A stretch of DNA of 64,000 nt, taken from an uncultured Desulfobulbaceae bacterium (GTDB taxonomy: Bacteria; Desulfobacterota; Desulfobulbia; Desulfobulbales; Desulfocapsaceae). The DNA lies in NCBI GenBank assembly GCA_903887485.1, contig CAISPV010000110.1:62001-126000 (forward strand), given 5' to 3'. The position numbers were made by a program, and so were the translations under genes. This document shows, one piece after another, positions 1 to 8,744 of the stretch; the first letter of the stretch is position 1, and each line of letters begins with the position of its first letter. The notes beneath the pieces were generated by a model. The model was not told where the DNA came from. It did not search any database and saw only the letters and a list, made by a program, of their open reading frames with translations.

Positions 1-516
1 CGTAAGACCACCGAAAACCTCAACCCGCTTTCCCCAGATACCACTGACACGGCGGCCCAGCAACATCCCAACCACGGTCAGCACCCCAGCCGTAAGACCA
101 ATCACCAGAGACGGCACCCAGACGCTGACACTGAGCAAGGCCAGGGTCAAACCCACCGCCAGGGCATCGATACTGGTGGCCACCGACAGCAGAATCAGCG
201 ACCAGCCGCGGGTCGGATCACGGCCCAGATCGTCTTCATCATGGTCGGCAAAGGCCTCGCGAATCATCTTGCCGCCAACAAAGACCAGGAGGGCAAAGGC
301 GATCCAATGAGCATAGGCGGCAATCCATCCCTGGATGGTCATCCCCGCCAGCCAGCCAACAACCGGCATCAACGCCTGAAAAAGACCAAAATGAAAACCC
401 AGACGAAAGAGGTGCCGCCCGTTCATAAGGGGTAACGCCAAACCGGTGGCCAAGGCAACGGCAAAGGCATCCATGGCCAGGGCCACGGCAATGCCTAATA
501 AGGTGATTGTATCCAT
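1..516 (-). CDS. mntP: Manganese efflux pump MntP (C-terminus cut by window edge)
   Basis: The minus strand is open from an ATG at 516 to the window edge, 172 codons with no stop. The translation begins MDTITLLGIAVALAMDAFAV and contains the second family repeat (SVATSIDALAVGLTLALL). The two MDA/IDA segments, with an aspartate in the first and fourth membrane helices, are typical of the MntP family, which exports Mn(II) across the inner membrane. Full-length members are about 185-190 residues, so only the last few residues are missing. It lies 26 bp downstream of a PP-loop gene and may be co-transcribed with it and recN. A DtxR/MntR-type regulator lies at 3552, which fits metal-dependent control, but no operator is seen directly upstream of mntP. 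Confidence 0.9.
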   Translation of the reverse strand, partial: MDTITLLGIAVALAMDAFAVALATGLALPLMNGRHLFRLGFHFGLFQALMPVVGWLAGMTIQGWIAAYAHWIAFALLVFVGGKMIREAFADHDEDDLGRDPTRGWSLILLSVATSIDALAVGLTLALLSVSVWVPSLVIGLTAGVLTVVGMLLGRRVSGIWGKRVEVFGGLT

Positions 517-542
517 GTTTTTCTGCTCTTCCCTTTTACCTG

Positions 543-1658
543 TCAGCCTTCAGCATCATTCAGGATCCACTCCTGAAACACCTGGTCAGCAAGGGGCAGA
601 ACCGTTAAAGTCTGTGTTTCTCTTCCCATGGTAACACGTACATTTCCCTCCGGGGAGCCATCTTTTATCTTTTTGCCGAAGCGCACCACCAGTGCTGCCG
701 CCAGTTGCAATGCCTCCCGCAATTGAGTGTCATGCTCATAACAGCTCACCGGTCGCTCCTGCGCCGTCCTTGGCGCCTGCGACACTGGGCCGTCCATGGC
801 CTGCGCCCGTCTAAGAATGGCAGTTGGGCCGGGACGCACCGGCATGGAGAGCACCGCGTCACCATCCTGGACCATGGTCAGCAACCGCGCGTTTTCCTGC
901 TCGTTGCGCCCCAGGATCAACCAGCCGCCGCCGGGCAGCAAAAACTGCCGGCCCGTAAGAAGCAGACGCACATCCGCCACCGTGATATCTTCGACACTAA
1001 CAATGGAATTTCCTTGATAGATGCGGGCAATCCGGGGGCTGAGATTAGGATCGGTCAGGATACAACCGCCGGCCGGGGTTGGAAAATCAACGATCCCCAG
1101 ATCTCTGGCGAGAGCAATCTGGCGGGAGCGGCCACGGCCATTCATATCCAGCAGTTTTTCCCGATCAATCCAGCCACGCGCCTCGGCCTCGGTCTCAGGG
1201 AGCAGTTTGGCCGACAGAGGGCGCAGCAGGAAACGATCAGCGCCGGAATCACGTTCGATGACCCGCAGGGTATCACGACGCTGCGACATGGGCCGCTGTC
1301 CCAGCACCTCACCGGTGACCAGAAAAGAGGCGCCCAAAGCGGCCATCATCTCCTGGGCCCGGACAAGCATGAGAATCTTGCAATCGATACAGGGATTAAA
1401 GTTCTTACCAAAACCATGCCGGGGATTATGGAGTAGTTCCAGATAGCCGCTGCTGAGGTCTTCAAGGAGCACCTCAATCCCATACTTTTTGAAGACCTCC
1501 TGCCGGTAGGCATCAGGAGCAGCCAGAAGCTCATAATCAAAGAAAGGGGTCACAAACTTGACGGCCACTACCCGGATGCCCTGCGCCGCCACCACCCGAC
1601 AGGCAAGGATCGAATCCAGACCGCCTGAAAAAAGGGCCAGGGCCGTTATCTGGGGCAC
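543..1658 (-). CDS. PP-loop (adenine nucleotide alpha hydrolase) protein, tRNA-thiolase-like
   Basis: 371 residues. The N-terminus has a PP-loop ATP-binding motif (SGGLDSILA, about residues 11-19). A CxxC pair (C90, C93, in NPCIDCK) and a further cysteine in PAGGCILTD (about C199) resemble the catalytic/persulfide cysteines of MnmA- and ThiI-like tRNA thiolases. The C-terminal 150 residues form a separate domain with no motif I recognise. Proteins of this layout are often annotated as tRNA thiouridylase-like in deltaproteobacteria; the substrate is not shown here. The start overlaps the end of recN by 13 bp, so the two are probably translationally coupled. Exact function is inferred. Confidence 0.75.
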   Translation of the reverse strand: MPQITALALFSGGLDSILACRVVAAQGIRVVAVKFVTPFFDYELLAAPDAYRQEVFKKYGIEVLLEDLSSGYLELLHNPRHGFGKNFNPCIDCKILMLVRAQEMMAALGASFLVTGEVLGQRPMSQRRDTLRVIERDSGADRFLLRPLSAKLLPETEAEARGWIDREKLLDMNGRGRSRQIALARDLGIVDFPTPAGGCILTDPNLSPRIARIYQGNSIVSVEDITVADVRLLLTGRQFLLPGGGWLILGRNEQENARLLTMVQDGDAVLSMPVRPGPTAILRRAQAMDGPVSQAPRTAQERPVSCYEHDTQLREALQLAAALVVRFGKKIKDGSPEGNVRVTMGRETQTLTVLPLADQVFQEWILNDAEG

Positions 1659-3382
1659 ACAGCCCCTTTTTCCTTTAGTCCAGCCTGTCCGCTCTTTCCC
1701 TTGGCCAGCAGTTCCTGAGCCCAGGCACGGGTCTGGGCTGAAACCGAGTCACCCGCCAGCATCCGCGCCAACTCATCCACCCTTTGTTCAGGGGCAAGCA
1801 GTGAAAAAGAAGAGTGGGTGCGGCCTTGCGCCATCTGTTTGGCCACCCGGAAATGGGTGTTTCCCCTGGCGGCAATCTGGGGCAGATGAGTGACACAGAA
1901 GACCTGATGATGACCGGCCAACTCCTGGATCTTGCGGGCCACCGCCTCGGCCGCCTCGCCGCCGATACCCGCATCCACCTCATCAAAGATAACGGTCTCG
2001 ACCATATCTTTTTTTGCCAGCAGACATTTGAACGCCAGCATCAACCGCGAGAGCTCACCGCCGGATGCGACCTTGGCCAGAGGTCTGGCCGCCTCCCCTG
2101 GGTTGGCCGAGAAAAAGAACTCCACCCGATCCCAGCCATTGTTTCGGACCATCTCAACACCCTGTTCCTGCCCTTGTTCATACCCCTGAAAACGAATCTC
2201 AAACCCTGAATGGCTAAAGGCAAGAGATGCCAGTTCCGCGGCCATGGCCTTTGTCACCTGCTCGGCCGTCTGACGCCGCCTGGCCGAAAGGGCGGCAACC
2301 TGGCGCAACAACTCCTGTTCCAGACCGGCTACCACCGCCTCCAGCTCACTCATCTTCTTGTCCATATTGTCAATGAGCTGGAGCTCACTCTCCGCCGCCA
2401 CCACATAAGCAAGCACCGCCTCCAGGGTCTCACCATATTTACGTTTCAGATGGTGCAGTCCGTTGAGACGCTCATTCACCTGCTCAAGACGGGCGGGATT
2501 ATGTTCGAGCGAATCCTTGTAACTCCGCAACTGACTGACAAAATCCTCGGCCTGATAACTGTAGGCGGTAATCTCGGCCGCCAGCCCTTCCACCTGGGCG
2601 TCCAGCTGCACCACCTGCTCCATATCCCGCCGCACCTCAAACAACCCGTCGACAAGGGTAGTAGAAAAGAAACGATACACCCTCTGACTGAGGGCAATCA
2701 GGGCATCCGCACTTTTCAGCCGCTTGCGCTCGGCCGCCAGCTCCTCATCCTCACCCACCATCGGCCCAACCTGCCGGATCTCGGCCAGCTGATACTGGAG
2801 GAAATCGCGCCGCTGCTCCTTATCCCGCTCCTGCTGACGGAGCAGAACAAGCTCATTCTTTTTCTGCTGCCATTGTCCAAAAACCGTGGCCACCTGCGCC
2901 CGTTCCTCCCAATGTTCACCCAGCGCATCAAGAAAGTCGAGATGCAGCGCCGGCTGCAACAACTGTTGATGATCATGCTGACTGGCGACATTAAGCAAAT
3001 TATCTGCCAGCAGAGAAACCATCTTTGCCGTTGCCAGGGAGCCATTCACATAGAGCCTGCTCTTGCCGCTACTGGTGAGCACCCGCTTGAGAATAACCGA
3101 TGTCTCATCGCCAAACCCCGATTCCTGCAAGGCCTGCAACAGATCCTGATGATTGGCATTCACCACAAAAAGCGCCTCCACCACACACTGATCCGCGCCA
3201 TTCCTGATCCAGTCCGCCTGCGCCCGACCACCCATGAGGAGATGAATGGCCCGCAGCATGATCGATTTCCCGGCGCCGGTCTCACCGGTCATCACCACCA
3301 GCCCCCCCCCCTCTTCCTGATCAAAATGGAGGTGCAGGGATTCAATTAAAGCAAGATTTTCAACCTTCAGTTCACACAGCAT
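1646..3382 (-). CDS. recN: DNA repair protein RecN
   Basis: 578 residues, close to the usual RecN length. It is an SMC-like ATPase acting in double-strand-break repair. Walker A is TGETGAGKS (about residues 32-40). The middle is long, charged and heptad-like, as in a coiled coil. Near the C-terminus are the ABC signature ASGGELSRLMLA and Walker B (TVIFDEVDAGIGG). The ATG at 3382 is preceded by a GGAAG purine tract. It is divergent from the DtxR-like gene at 3552 with a 169-bp shared upstream region, and is the first gene of a possible recN/PP-loop/mntP transcription unit. Confidence 0.95.
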   Translation of the reverse strand: MLCELKVENLALIESLHLHFDQEEGGGLVVMTGETGAGKSIMLRAIHLLMGGRAQADWIRNGADQCVVEALFVVNANHQDLLQALQESGFGDETSVILKRVLTSSGKSRLYVNGSLATAKMVSLLADNLLNVASQHDHQQLLQPALHLDFLDALGEHWEERAQVATVFGQWQQKKNELVLLRQQERDKEQRRDFLQYQLAEIRQVGPMVGEDEELAAERKRLKSADALIALSQRVYRFFSTTLVDGLFEVRRDMEQVVQLDAQVEGLAAEITAYSYQAEDFVSQLRSYKDSLEHNPARLEQVNERLNGLHHLKRKYGETLEAVLAYVVAAESELQLIDNMDKKMSELEAVVAGLEQELLRQVAALSARRRQTAEQVTKAMAAELASLAFSHSGFEIRFQGYEQGQEQGVEMVRNNGWDRVEFFFSANPGEAARPLAKVASGGELSRLMLAFKCLLAKKDMVETVIFDEVDAGIGGEAAEAVARKIQELAGHHQVFCVTHLPQIAARGNTHFRVAKQMAQGRTHSSFSLLAPEQRVDELARMLAGDSVSAQTRAWAQELLAKGKSGQAGLKEKGAVCPR

Positions 3383-3422
3383 TTTTTTCTTCCAAGCATA
3401 TACCCATAATTCTCGTCACGTC

Positions 3423-3460
3423 TTGACTCACTCCCTAAACAACGCTATTCTAAATAGCGT
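3423..3460 (+). promoter_or_regulatory. Promoter with overlapping inverted-repeat operator upstream of the DtxR-like gene
   Basis: TTGACT (3423-3428), a 17-bp spacer and TATTCT (3446-3451) form a good sigma-70-like promoter reading toward the regulator. An 8-bp inverted repeat (ACGCTATT at 3442-3449, AATAGCGT at 3453-3460, 3-bp centre) covers the -10 element. A palindrome in this place is what an autorepressing DtxR/MntR-type regulator would bind; the regulator identity is inferred. Confidence 0.5.
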
Positions 3461-3551
3461 ACAATTTCACCTATGAGAATAAACGACTCTGCGGAAAAAA
3501 CTTTACAGACATACTTCCTTTTTACTGTCTTTTACCGCCACCAGACCTGCC

Positions 3552-4076
3552 ATGCCCAAAAAAAACACCCTCAGCGCCAGTCTTGAAGATTATCTGGAGG
3601 CAATCTACCATATCATTCAAGACAAGCATGTGGCCAGAAGTAAAGAGATCGCCGCCCGCCTGCAAGTCAGCCGCGCATCCGTCACCGAGGCCCTACAGGC
3701 CCTAGCCAAGAGAGAGCTCATCAACTACGCCCCCTATGAGGCCATCACCATGACCGCAAAGGGGGAAAAAGCGGCAGAAAGTGTCATCTTTCGCCACGAC
3801 GCCCTGAAACAATTTTTCATTGAGGTCCTGGCCGTTGACCACAGTGTGGCCGAAGAAGGCGCCTGCCGGGTAGAACATGCCGCCCCGCCGGAGGTCATCG
3901 CCCAGATGATCTCCTTTATCGAATTTCTCAAGATCTGCCCGCGCGGCGGCAGCGAACTACTCCAAGGCTTTGCAGACTACTGCAAGCAGGGCAAGACCAG
4001 AGACAACTGCGATGCTTGCATGTCAAGTTGTCTTGTTGCTCAAGGGCCCGAAGGACAGGGAACAGGAGACAGGTAA
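3552..4076 (+). CDS. DtxR/MntR-family metal-dependent transcriptional regulator
   Basis: 174 residues. The N-terminal winged helix-turn-helix (about residues 8-65, with SLEDYLEAIYHII and RSKEIAARLQVSRASVTEAL) is typical of DtxR/MntR proteins. The following dimerisation/metal-binding part keeps HAAPPEVIAQM-like residues and ends in a Cys-rich tail (CDACMSSC) unusual for MntR, possibly an extra metal site. Family members repress iron or manganese genes when metal-bound. The start lacks a clear Shine-Dalgarno sequence. The palindrome over the promoter suggests autoregulation, and the nearby mntP makes manganese a plausible signal, though iron cannot be excluded. Confidence 0.85.
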   Translation: MPKKNTLSASLEDYLEAIYHIIQDKHVARSKEIAARLQVSRASVTEALQALAKRELINYAPYEAITMTAKGEKAAESVIFRHDALKQFFIEVLAVDHSVAEEGACRVEHAAPPEVIAQMISFIEFLKICPRGGSELLQGFADYCKQGKTRDNCDACMSSCLVAQGPEGQGTGDR

Positions 4077-4116
4077 CAAAAAAGCCCCCATCCTCTTCCT
4101 GCTCCCTCTTCCCCTG

Positions 4117-4332
4117 CTACCGCAACAAACCGGCAATCTCCCCCTCTTCAGGAAAACGCTTCAGCTCCTTCTTGGAAAACACAATCTTGCCGTCAACGGT
4201 GATCTCAAACACCCCACCGGTGGAAGGAAGCAACTCCACCTCCGCGCCAAATGCGTTTTTCAACTCCTCTTCCAACCTGGAAGCACGAGGTAAATAGTTT
4301 CACTTTGTACAATATTCAATTGTGATCTTCAT
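4117..4332 (-). CDS. SelW/Rdx-family selenoprotein with in-frame UGA (Sec) codon
   Basis: The minus strand from the ATG at 4332 to the TAG at 4117 reads 71 residues if the TGA at 4300-4302 is decoded as selenocysteine. The start gives MKITIEYCTKU: a CxxU redox motif at residues 8-11, exactly where SelW/SelT/SelH-type Rdx proteins carry it. The C-terminal half (TGGVFEITVDGKIVFSKKE) also matches that thioredoxin-fold family, small redox proteins of unsettled substrate. AAAGGAG lies 5 nt before the ATG. A stem-loop starts 16 nt after the UGA and fits a bacterial SECIS. Standard gene callers would miss or truncate this gene. It converges with the DtxR-like gene, 40 bp apart. Confidence 0.88.
4269..4283 (-). 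promoter_or_regulatory. Bacterial SECIS stem-loop of the selW-like gene
   Basis: On the mRNA strand CTTCC-AGGTT-GGAAG forms a 5-bp stem with a 5-nt loop containing GGU. A lower CCT/AGG pairing sits below a bulge. The stem begins 16 nt 3' of the UGA, within the spacing known for SelB-bound bacterial SECIS elements, and the GGU loop resembles that of Escherichia coli fdhF. Confidence 0.7.
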
Positions 4333-4472
4333 GGGTTCTCCTTTAGAAAAAAACAACCTTTTCAACTTTTGAAAATAAATTTACAATTCACATCCGTCAT
4401 TACCAAGCTGCCATAAACAAAAGATATACTCAAAAGGACGTGCAGTTAATTCACGTTCCTTCAATAGATTAA

Positions 4473-4501
4473 TTGACTATAATTCAAAAAGTATCTTATA
4501 G
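4473..4501 (+). promoter_or_regulatory. Probable promoter for the HDOD-kinase gene
   Basis: TTGACT (4473-4478), a 17-bp spacer and TTATAG (4496-4501) form a sigma-70-like promoter about 100 bp ahead of the ATG at 4601, in an AT-rich intergenic stretch. Confidence 0.4.
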
Positions 4502-4543
4502 TCATTTAATATATGAGAGCAAGACAGACAATAACCAAACTGG

Positions 4544-4581
4544 TTATCAAATAATTTACAACGTTTATCAAATAATTTACA
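4544..4581. repeat. Two 17-bp direct repeats, 21-bp period, just upstream of the HDOD-kinase gene
   Basis: TTATCAAATAATTTACA occurs at 4544-4560 and again at 4565-4581. The 21-bp period is two helical turns, so a dimeric or tandem regulator would bind the same DNA face. The repeats end 19 bp before the start codon, downstream of the predicted promoter, so a bound protein or the 5' UTR could affect expression. The binding factor is unknown. Confidence 0.6.
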
Positions 4582-4600
4582 GTGTCAATGATACGTTACC

Positions 4601-6748
4601 ATGACCAACAATGCTCATCTCTTAGCCCGTCTTCAGGATTCAAGTAACCTTCCATCCCTGCCGCAGGTACTCCTACAGGTTACTGAAATCAATGAGCAGG
4701 AAGATTTCGATATCAAAAAACTTGTCAAGATCATAGCTCAAGATCCAGCCATCAGCGCAAAAGTATTACGACTTGTCAATTCCGCACACTTCAATCTGGA
4801 AGGTAAATTCATCAGTCTTGAAAGAGCTGTTCTTTATCTTGGGGTTGATGTCATAAAAAAAATTGCATTAACCGCCTCCATACAACATGTCTTCAATGGA
4901 GTGAAACAAAACGAATCATTTCCAATAAACCGTTTCTGGCGGAACTCTTTTTCCTGTGCCGTTTTTTCCAAAAGAATTGCCCAACAGACAAAATATATCA
5001 ATGTTGAAGAGGCCTATGTGGCCGGCTTGCTCCACAATATAGGGAAATTATTGCTCTGGATAAATTTCCCAAAAGAATACATGTCCATCTTGCCTTTGCT
5101 TGAAAGTCAGACAGATGAATGCAATGCGGAAAAACAACAAATTGGTATCACACACTGCGAGGCAGGTTGCTGGCTAATCAAACACTGGAAGCTTAATTCA
5201 TTCATGGCTGATGCCGTCCTCTATCATCACGAACCTCTTGCCCGAGTCAAAAATGGCTTTCCCCTGGTTAAAATAACCTGGTTAGCCCACAAACTCAGCA
5301 AGATGAATAACGATGATCAAACCTCAACATTTGCCATCGGCCAGGAATTACTGGGACTCAACAACCCGCAGATGAATACGATCATCTGCGGCGCTCAAAA
5401 AGAAATAGAAGATATTGCCTCGAGCCTGGAACTGACAATTAAAGCGCCGGCACATAGAGAGGAACCAAAGACAGACCCTCTTGACAAACACTCTCCGCAT
5501 CTCGTCACCAAGATACAAGACAGCTCTCTATTGACCTTTTTCCTGGAAGATCTGATTCAAGCCAACGACAGAGATTCCATTCTGAAGGCCACAGAGCAGG
5601 CCCTGAATATACTTTTAGAGATTGACACTGTCCTCTTTTTTCTCCAGGACGTTGACGATAAGACTCTTTTTGGTTGCACATCTCCCCAGAACCGTTTTCA
5701 AGAATTAGCCCAGGATCTGGTCCTCCCAAGTGAAGTCACCACCAGCCTCCTCGCCAGGTCAATAAGTGAACAGAGAATCATAAACACCCACGAATTAACA
5801 CCCACAAACCAACTCAGCCTAGCCGACTCCCAACTTCTTAATTTAATTGGAGAAAGCTGGATGGCCTATGTACCCATGGTAACCAACAATATACCCGTAG
5901 GGAGTATTGTCCTTGGCCTAAAGAAATCCGAACTCAAGGGTGACGCCAGACTCTTGCGTCTTGTGGCAAATCAGACGGCACGTTCTCTCCACCTTCATGA
6001 TATCAGGGAAAAACAGGCAGAAAGAATCCAAGAAGAACGACTAGCCACACTCTCCATGACTGCTGCTAAAATTGCGCACGAAGTCAATAATCCTCTCGCC
6101 ATTATCAAAAACTATTTCAAAATATTCGAACTAAAATTTACTCACTCATCAACGCTGAAAGAAGATCTGATAAGTCTTAATGACGAAATCAACCATATCT
6201 CAAACATTGTTCAGCAATTAAATAACTTTGCTCCTTCTGATAAAAAAGAACGTGAAAAAATTGACCTTAATTCTTTATTGGCTGGTTTGACTAAAATTCT
6301 TTCTAAATCCATTTTATATTCTTCTAAAATTCAGATTCACTTTACCCCGGACCCAGACCTTCCTCCCGTTGTGGCATACGCAGACGAGATCAAACAAGTT
6401 ATAACCAATCTTGTCAAAAATGCCGCAGAAGCAATTCAGGAAGACGGAAACATCTATATAGAGGCCCATCGGAAAGATTCAGTAAACGAAACAACAGCGT
6501 CAGACAGAATGCATCTGAGCCGACAAAGTGTTGAAATAACTATCCGTGATGATGGCCCAGGCATAGCTGAGGAAATTGCCTCCAATCTTTTTGATCCTTT
6601 TATCAGCACCAAAGGCACAGGAAACTCTGGATTAGGGCTTTCCATTGTTCAGAATATCGTTTCAAAACTCAATGGGACCATCACCTGTAGCAGTAACAAG
6701 TTGATCGGCACCTCTTTTACGATTATTCTGCCCATTGATGGTTCTTGA
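4601..6748 (+). CDS. HDOD-GAF sensor histidine kinase
   Basis: 715 residues. An N-terminal HDOD domain (about 1-270, opening LPSLPQVLLQVTEI) is followed by a GAF-like domain (about 310-470) and a histidine kinase core. The phosphoacceptor is His493 in KIAHEVNNPLA, the N box is NLVKNAAEAI, and the G boxes are DDGPGIAEEIA and GNSGLGLSIV. There are no membrane segments, so it is probably cytosolic. HDOD domains are usually output modules; here the domain precedes a kinase and is likely the input. It lies 44 bp before a REC-containing hybrid kinase that is a natural partner. The signal is unknown. Confidence 0.9.
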   Translation: MTNNAHLLARLQDSSNLPSLPQVLLQVTEINEQEDFDIKKLVKIIAQDPAISAKVLRLVNSAHFNLEGKFISLERAVLYLGVDVIKKIALTASIQHVFNGVKQNESFPINRFWRNSFSCAVFSKRIAQQTKYINVEEAYVAGLLHNIGKLLLWINFPKEYMSILPLLESQTDECNAEKQQIGITHCEAGCWLIKHWKLNSFMADAVLYHHEPLARVKNGFPLVKITWLAHKLSKMNNDDQTSTFAIGQELLGLNNPQMNTIICGAQKEIEDIASSLELTIKAPAHREEPKTDPLDKHSPHLVTKIQDSSLLTFFLEDLIQANDRDSILKATEQALNILLEIDTVLFFLQDVDDKTLFGCTSPQNRFQELAQDLVLPSEVTTSLLARSISEQRIINTHELTPTNQLSLADSQLLNLIGESWMAYVPMVTNNIPVGSIVLGLKKSELKGDARLLRLVANQTARSLHLHDIREKQAERIQEERLATLSMTAAKIAHEVNNPLAIIKNYFKIFELKFTHSSTLKEDLISLNDEINHISNIVQQLNNFAPSDKKEREKIDLNSLLAGLTKILSKSILYSSKIQIHFTPDPDLPPVVAYADEIKQVITNLVKNAAEAIQEDGNIYIEAHRKDSVNETTASDRMHLSRQSVEITIRDDGPGIAEEIASNLFDPFISTKGTGNSGLGLSIVQNIVSKLNGTITCSSNKLIGTSFTIILPIDGS

Positions 6749-6792
6749 AACAGTAGCGACAAATTCATACAACATCCACGAAAAGAGGTTCC

Positions 6793-8718
6793 ATGACAGG
6801 TCACTCTCAACATATTCTTCTTGTAGACGATGAAATACGTTTCGGTGAAACGCTCAAGCAAATTCTCTCCTTCTATGGATATCAAGTTACACTTGCCACC
6901 AATGGCCGTGAAGCCATAGACCTGCTGGCTAATCATACCTTTGACCTTGCCCTTCTTGATATTGAGTTACCCGACATGTATGGCTACGATGTCATTGATT
7001 CGATAAAAGAGAACAATCGCTTTTTAGGTACGATCATGCTGACCGGCAACGGTTCAATGGAAACGGCAATTCAGTCCTTGAGAAAAGGAGTCTACGATTA
7101 CCTGAAAAAACCCGTTGATTCTGACCTGCTTCTCAAAACCATAGAAAAGGCGATCGAGCATAAACAGTTGGAAAAGGCCCTCAGAGCCAGTGAAGAACGG
7201 TTCAGAATACTGGCAGACGCTTCCTGGGAAGGAATTGCAATCCATGACCAGGGAATTCTTCTTGAGGCAAATCGACAATTTTTTAATATGTTTGGATATC
7301 AGGCAAAAGAGGCGATCGGCACCGATATACTTGAAAAGATATTTCTTCCTGAAGAGCTTACTACTGTTAAGGCCAGAATCAAGACGGGTGAAGTGGGTTT
7401 TCATGAGGCCACAGGACTCATGAAAGATGGAACAAATTTCCCCATTGAAACCAATAGCAGATACATGGAATACCATGACCGAAACGTCAGGGTCTGTGCC
7501 ATACAAGACATATCGACACGAATTAAGGCCGAACAGGAAAAACTAAAACTTCTGGAAAAACTGGCACTAGCAAACAAAATTGAGACAATTGGCTTGATGG
7601 CCGGCTCTATTGCCCATGATCTCAATAATATCTTATCAGGTATTGTCACTTTTCCAGAAATAATACTCATGAAAATGGATAAATCTGATAAACACAGAGA
7701 ATCCATTGAGTTTATTCGAGACGCAGGCAAACGGGCCGCCGCAGTCGTCTCTGACTTACTCACCGTGGCCCGTGGCACCACAGCAACCAAAAAAATCTGC
7801 AACCTGAACGCTCTCATCAAGAATCATCTGGCTTCGATTGAACAGCAGGCAATCAGTTCACAATTTAAAGAAATGATAATCGAAACGCAACTTGCCGACG
7901 ATCTGCTCAATTTTAACTGCTCAGAAATCCATATCTGCAAGGCAGTAATGAACCTTGTCAACAATGCCCTGGAAGCCATCGAAAAAAATGGCACTATTGT
8001 TATTTCCACCAGTAACAAACTTCTTGATACCCCACTCGAAGCATATGAACATATCAATGCCGGCGAATATGTTGTCCTCACAATCTCTGACAACGGCACT
8101 GGTATCCCTGAGCATGCATTAAGTAAAATTTTCGAACCTTTTTATTCAAAAAAAGAAATGGGCAGAAGTGGCACGGGGCTTGGCTTGACCATTGTCTGGA
8201 GCACAGTGCATGATCACAACGGTTATGTAAATGTGCAGAGTAATGAAAAAGGAACAACCTTTGAACTCTTTTTCCCTGCCACCAGAAAACAGGTGGATGA
8301 AAAACCAGACGGCATTTCCATGAATGCGTACAAAGGACATGGAGAAACCATTTTAATCGTTGATGACCAGGAAAACCAAAGGACGATTGCCTGTAATCTG
8401 CTTAACAGGCTTAACTACCAGACTTGCGCAGTCGCCAGTGGTGAAGAGGCCATTGCCTACCTCCAACAGAAAAAAGCGGATCTGGTGCTCCTGGATATGA
8501 TTATGGAGCCAGGCATGAATGGCCGTGAGACATACGAGCAAATACTCAAAATAAATCCCGCGCAAAAGGCTATTATTGTCAGTGGCTTCTCAGAAGATGA
8601 GGAAGTGAAAAAAATTCACGAGCTTGGGGTTATTCAATTTATCAAAAAACCTTATACTGTAGCTCAGATCGGAATAGCAATAAAGCAGGCATTGCATAAT
8701 GGGCAGTTTAGCCACTGA
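6793..8718 (+). CDS. Hybrid histidine kinase REC-PAS-HisKA-HATPase-REC
   Basis: 641 residues. The first receiver has the acid pocket VDDE and phosphoacceptor D56 (LLDIELPDMYG). A PAS domain follows (about 130-250, ASEERFRILADASWEGIAI). The kinase phosphoacceptor is H275 in GSIAHDLNNILSG, followed by the N box VNNALEAI and G box GRSGTGLGLTIV. A C-terminal receiver has D568 (LVLLDMIMEPGMNG). With a receiver at each end it can take phosphate from the upstream HDOD kinase and pass it on. No DNA-binding domain is present, so the output is elsewhere. No transmembrane segment is seen. Confidence 0.92.
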   Translation: MTGHSQHILLVDDEIRFGETLKQILSFYGYQVTLATNGREAIDLLANHTFDLALLDIELPDMYGYDVIDSIKENNRFLGTIMLTGNGSMETAIQSLRKGVYDYLKKPVDSDLLLKTIEKAIEHKQLEKALRASEERFRILADASWEGIAIHDQGILLEANRQFFNMFGYQAKEAIGTDILEKIFLPEELTTVKARIKTGEVGFHEATGLMKDGTNFPIETNSRYMEYHDRNVRVCAIQDISTRIKAEQEKLKLLEKLALANKIETIGLMAGSIAHDLNNILSGIVTFPEIILMKMDKSDKHRESIEFIRDAGKRAAAVVSDLLTVARGTTATKKICNLNALIKNHLASIEQQAISSQFKEMIIETQLADDLLNFNCSEIHICKAVMNLVNNALEAIEKNGTIVISTSNKLLDTPLEAYEHINAGEYVVLTISDNGTGIPEHALSKIFEPFYSKKEMGRSGTGLGLTIVWSTVHDHNGYVNVQSNEKGTTFELFFPATRKQVDEKPDGISMNAYKGHGETILIVDDQENQRTIACNLLNRLNYQTCAVASGEEAIAYLQQKKADLVLLDMIMEPGMNGRETYEQILKINPAQKAIIVSGFSEDEEVKKIHELGVIQFIKKPYTVAQIGIAIKQALHNGQFSH

Positions 8719-8744
8719 ACAATTACCCATTATTCTAAAGTCCC

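Noticed and set aside
2210-3349. A long plus-strand open frame (379 codons) opposite recN
   Set aside because: It is antisense to a clear RecN gene, is rich in Leu/His/Arg as expected for the complement of a GC-rich coding strand, and has no family motif.
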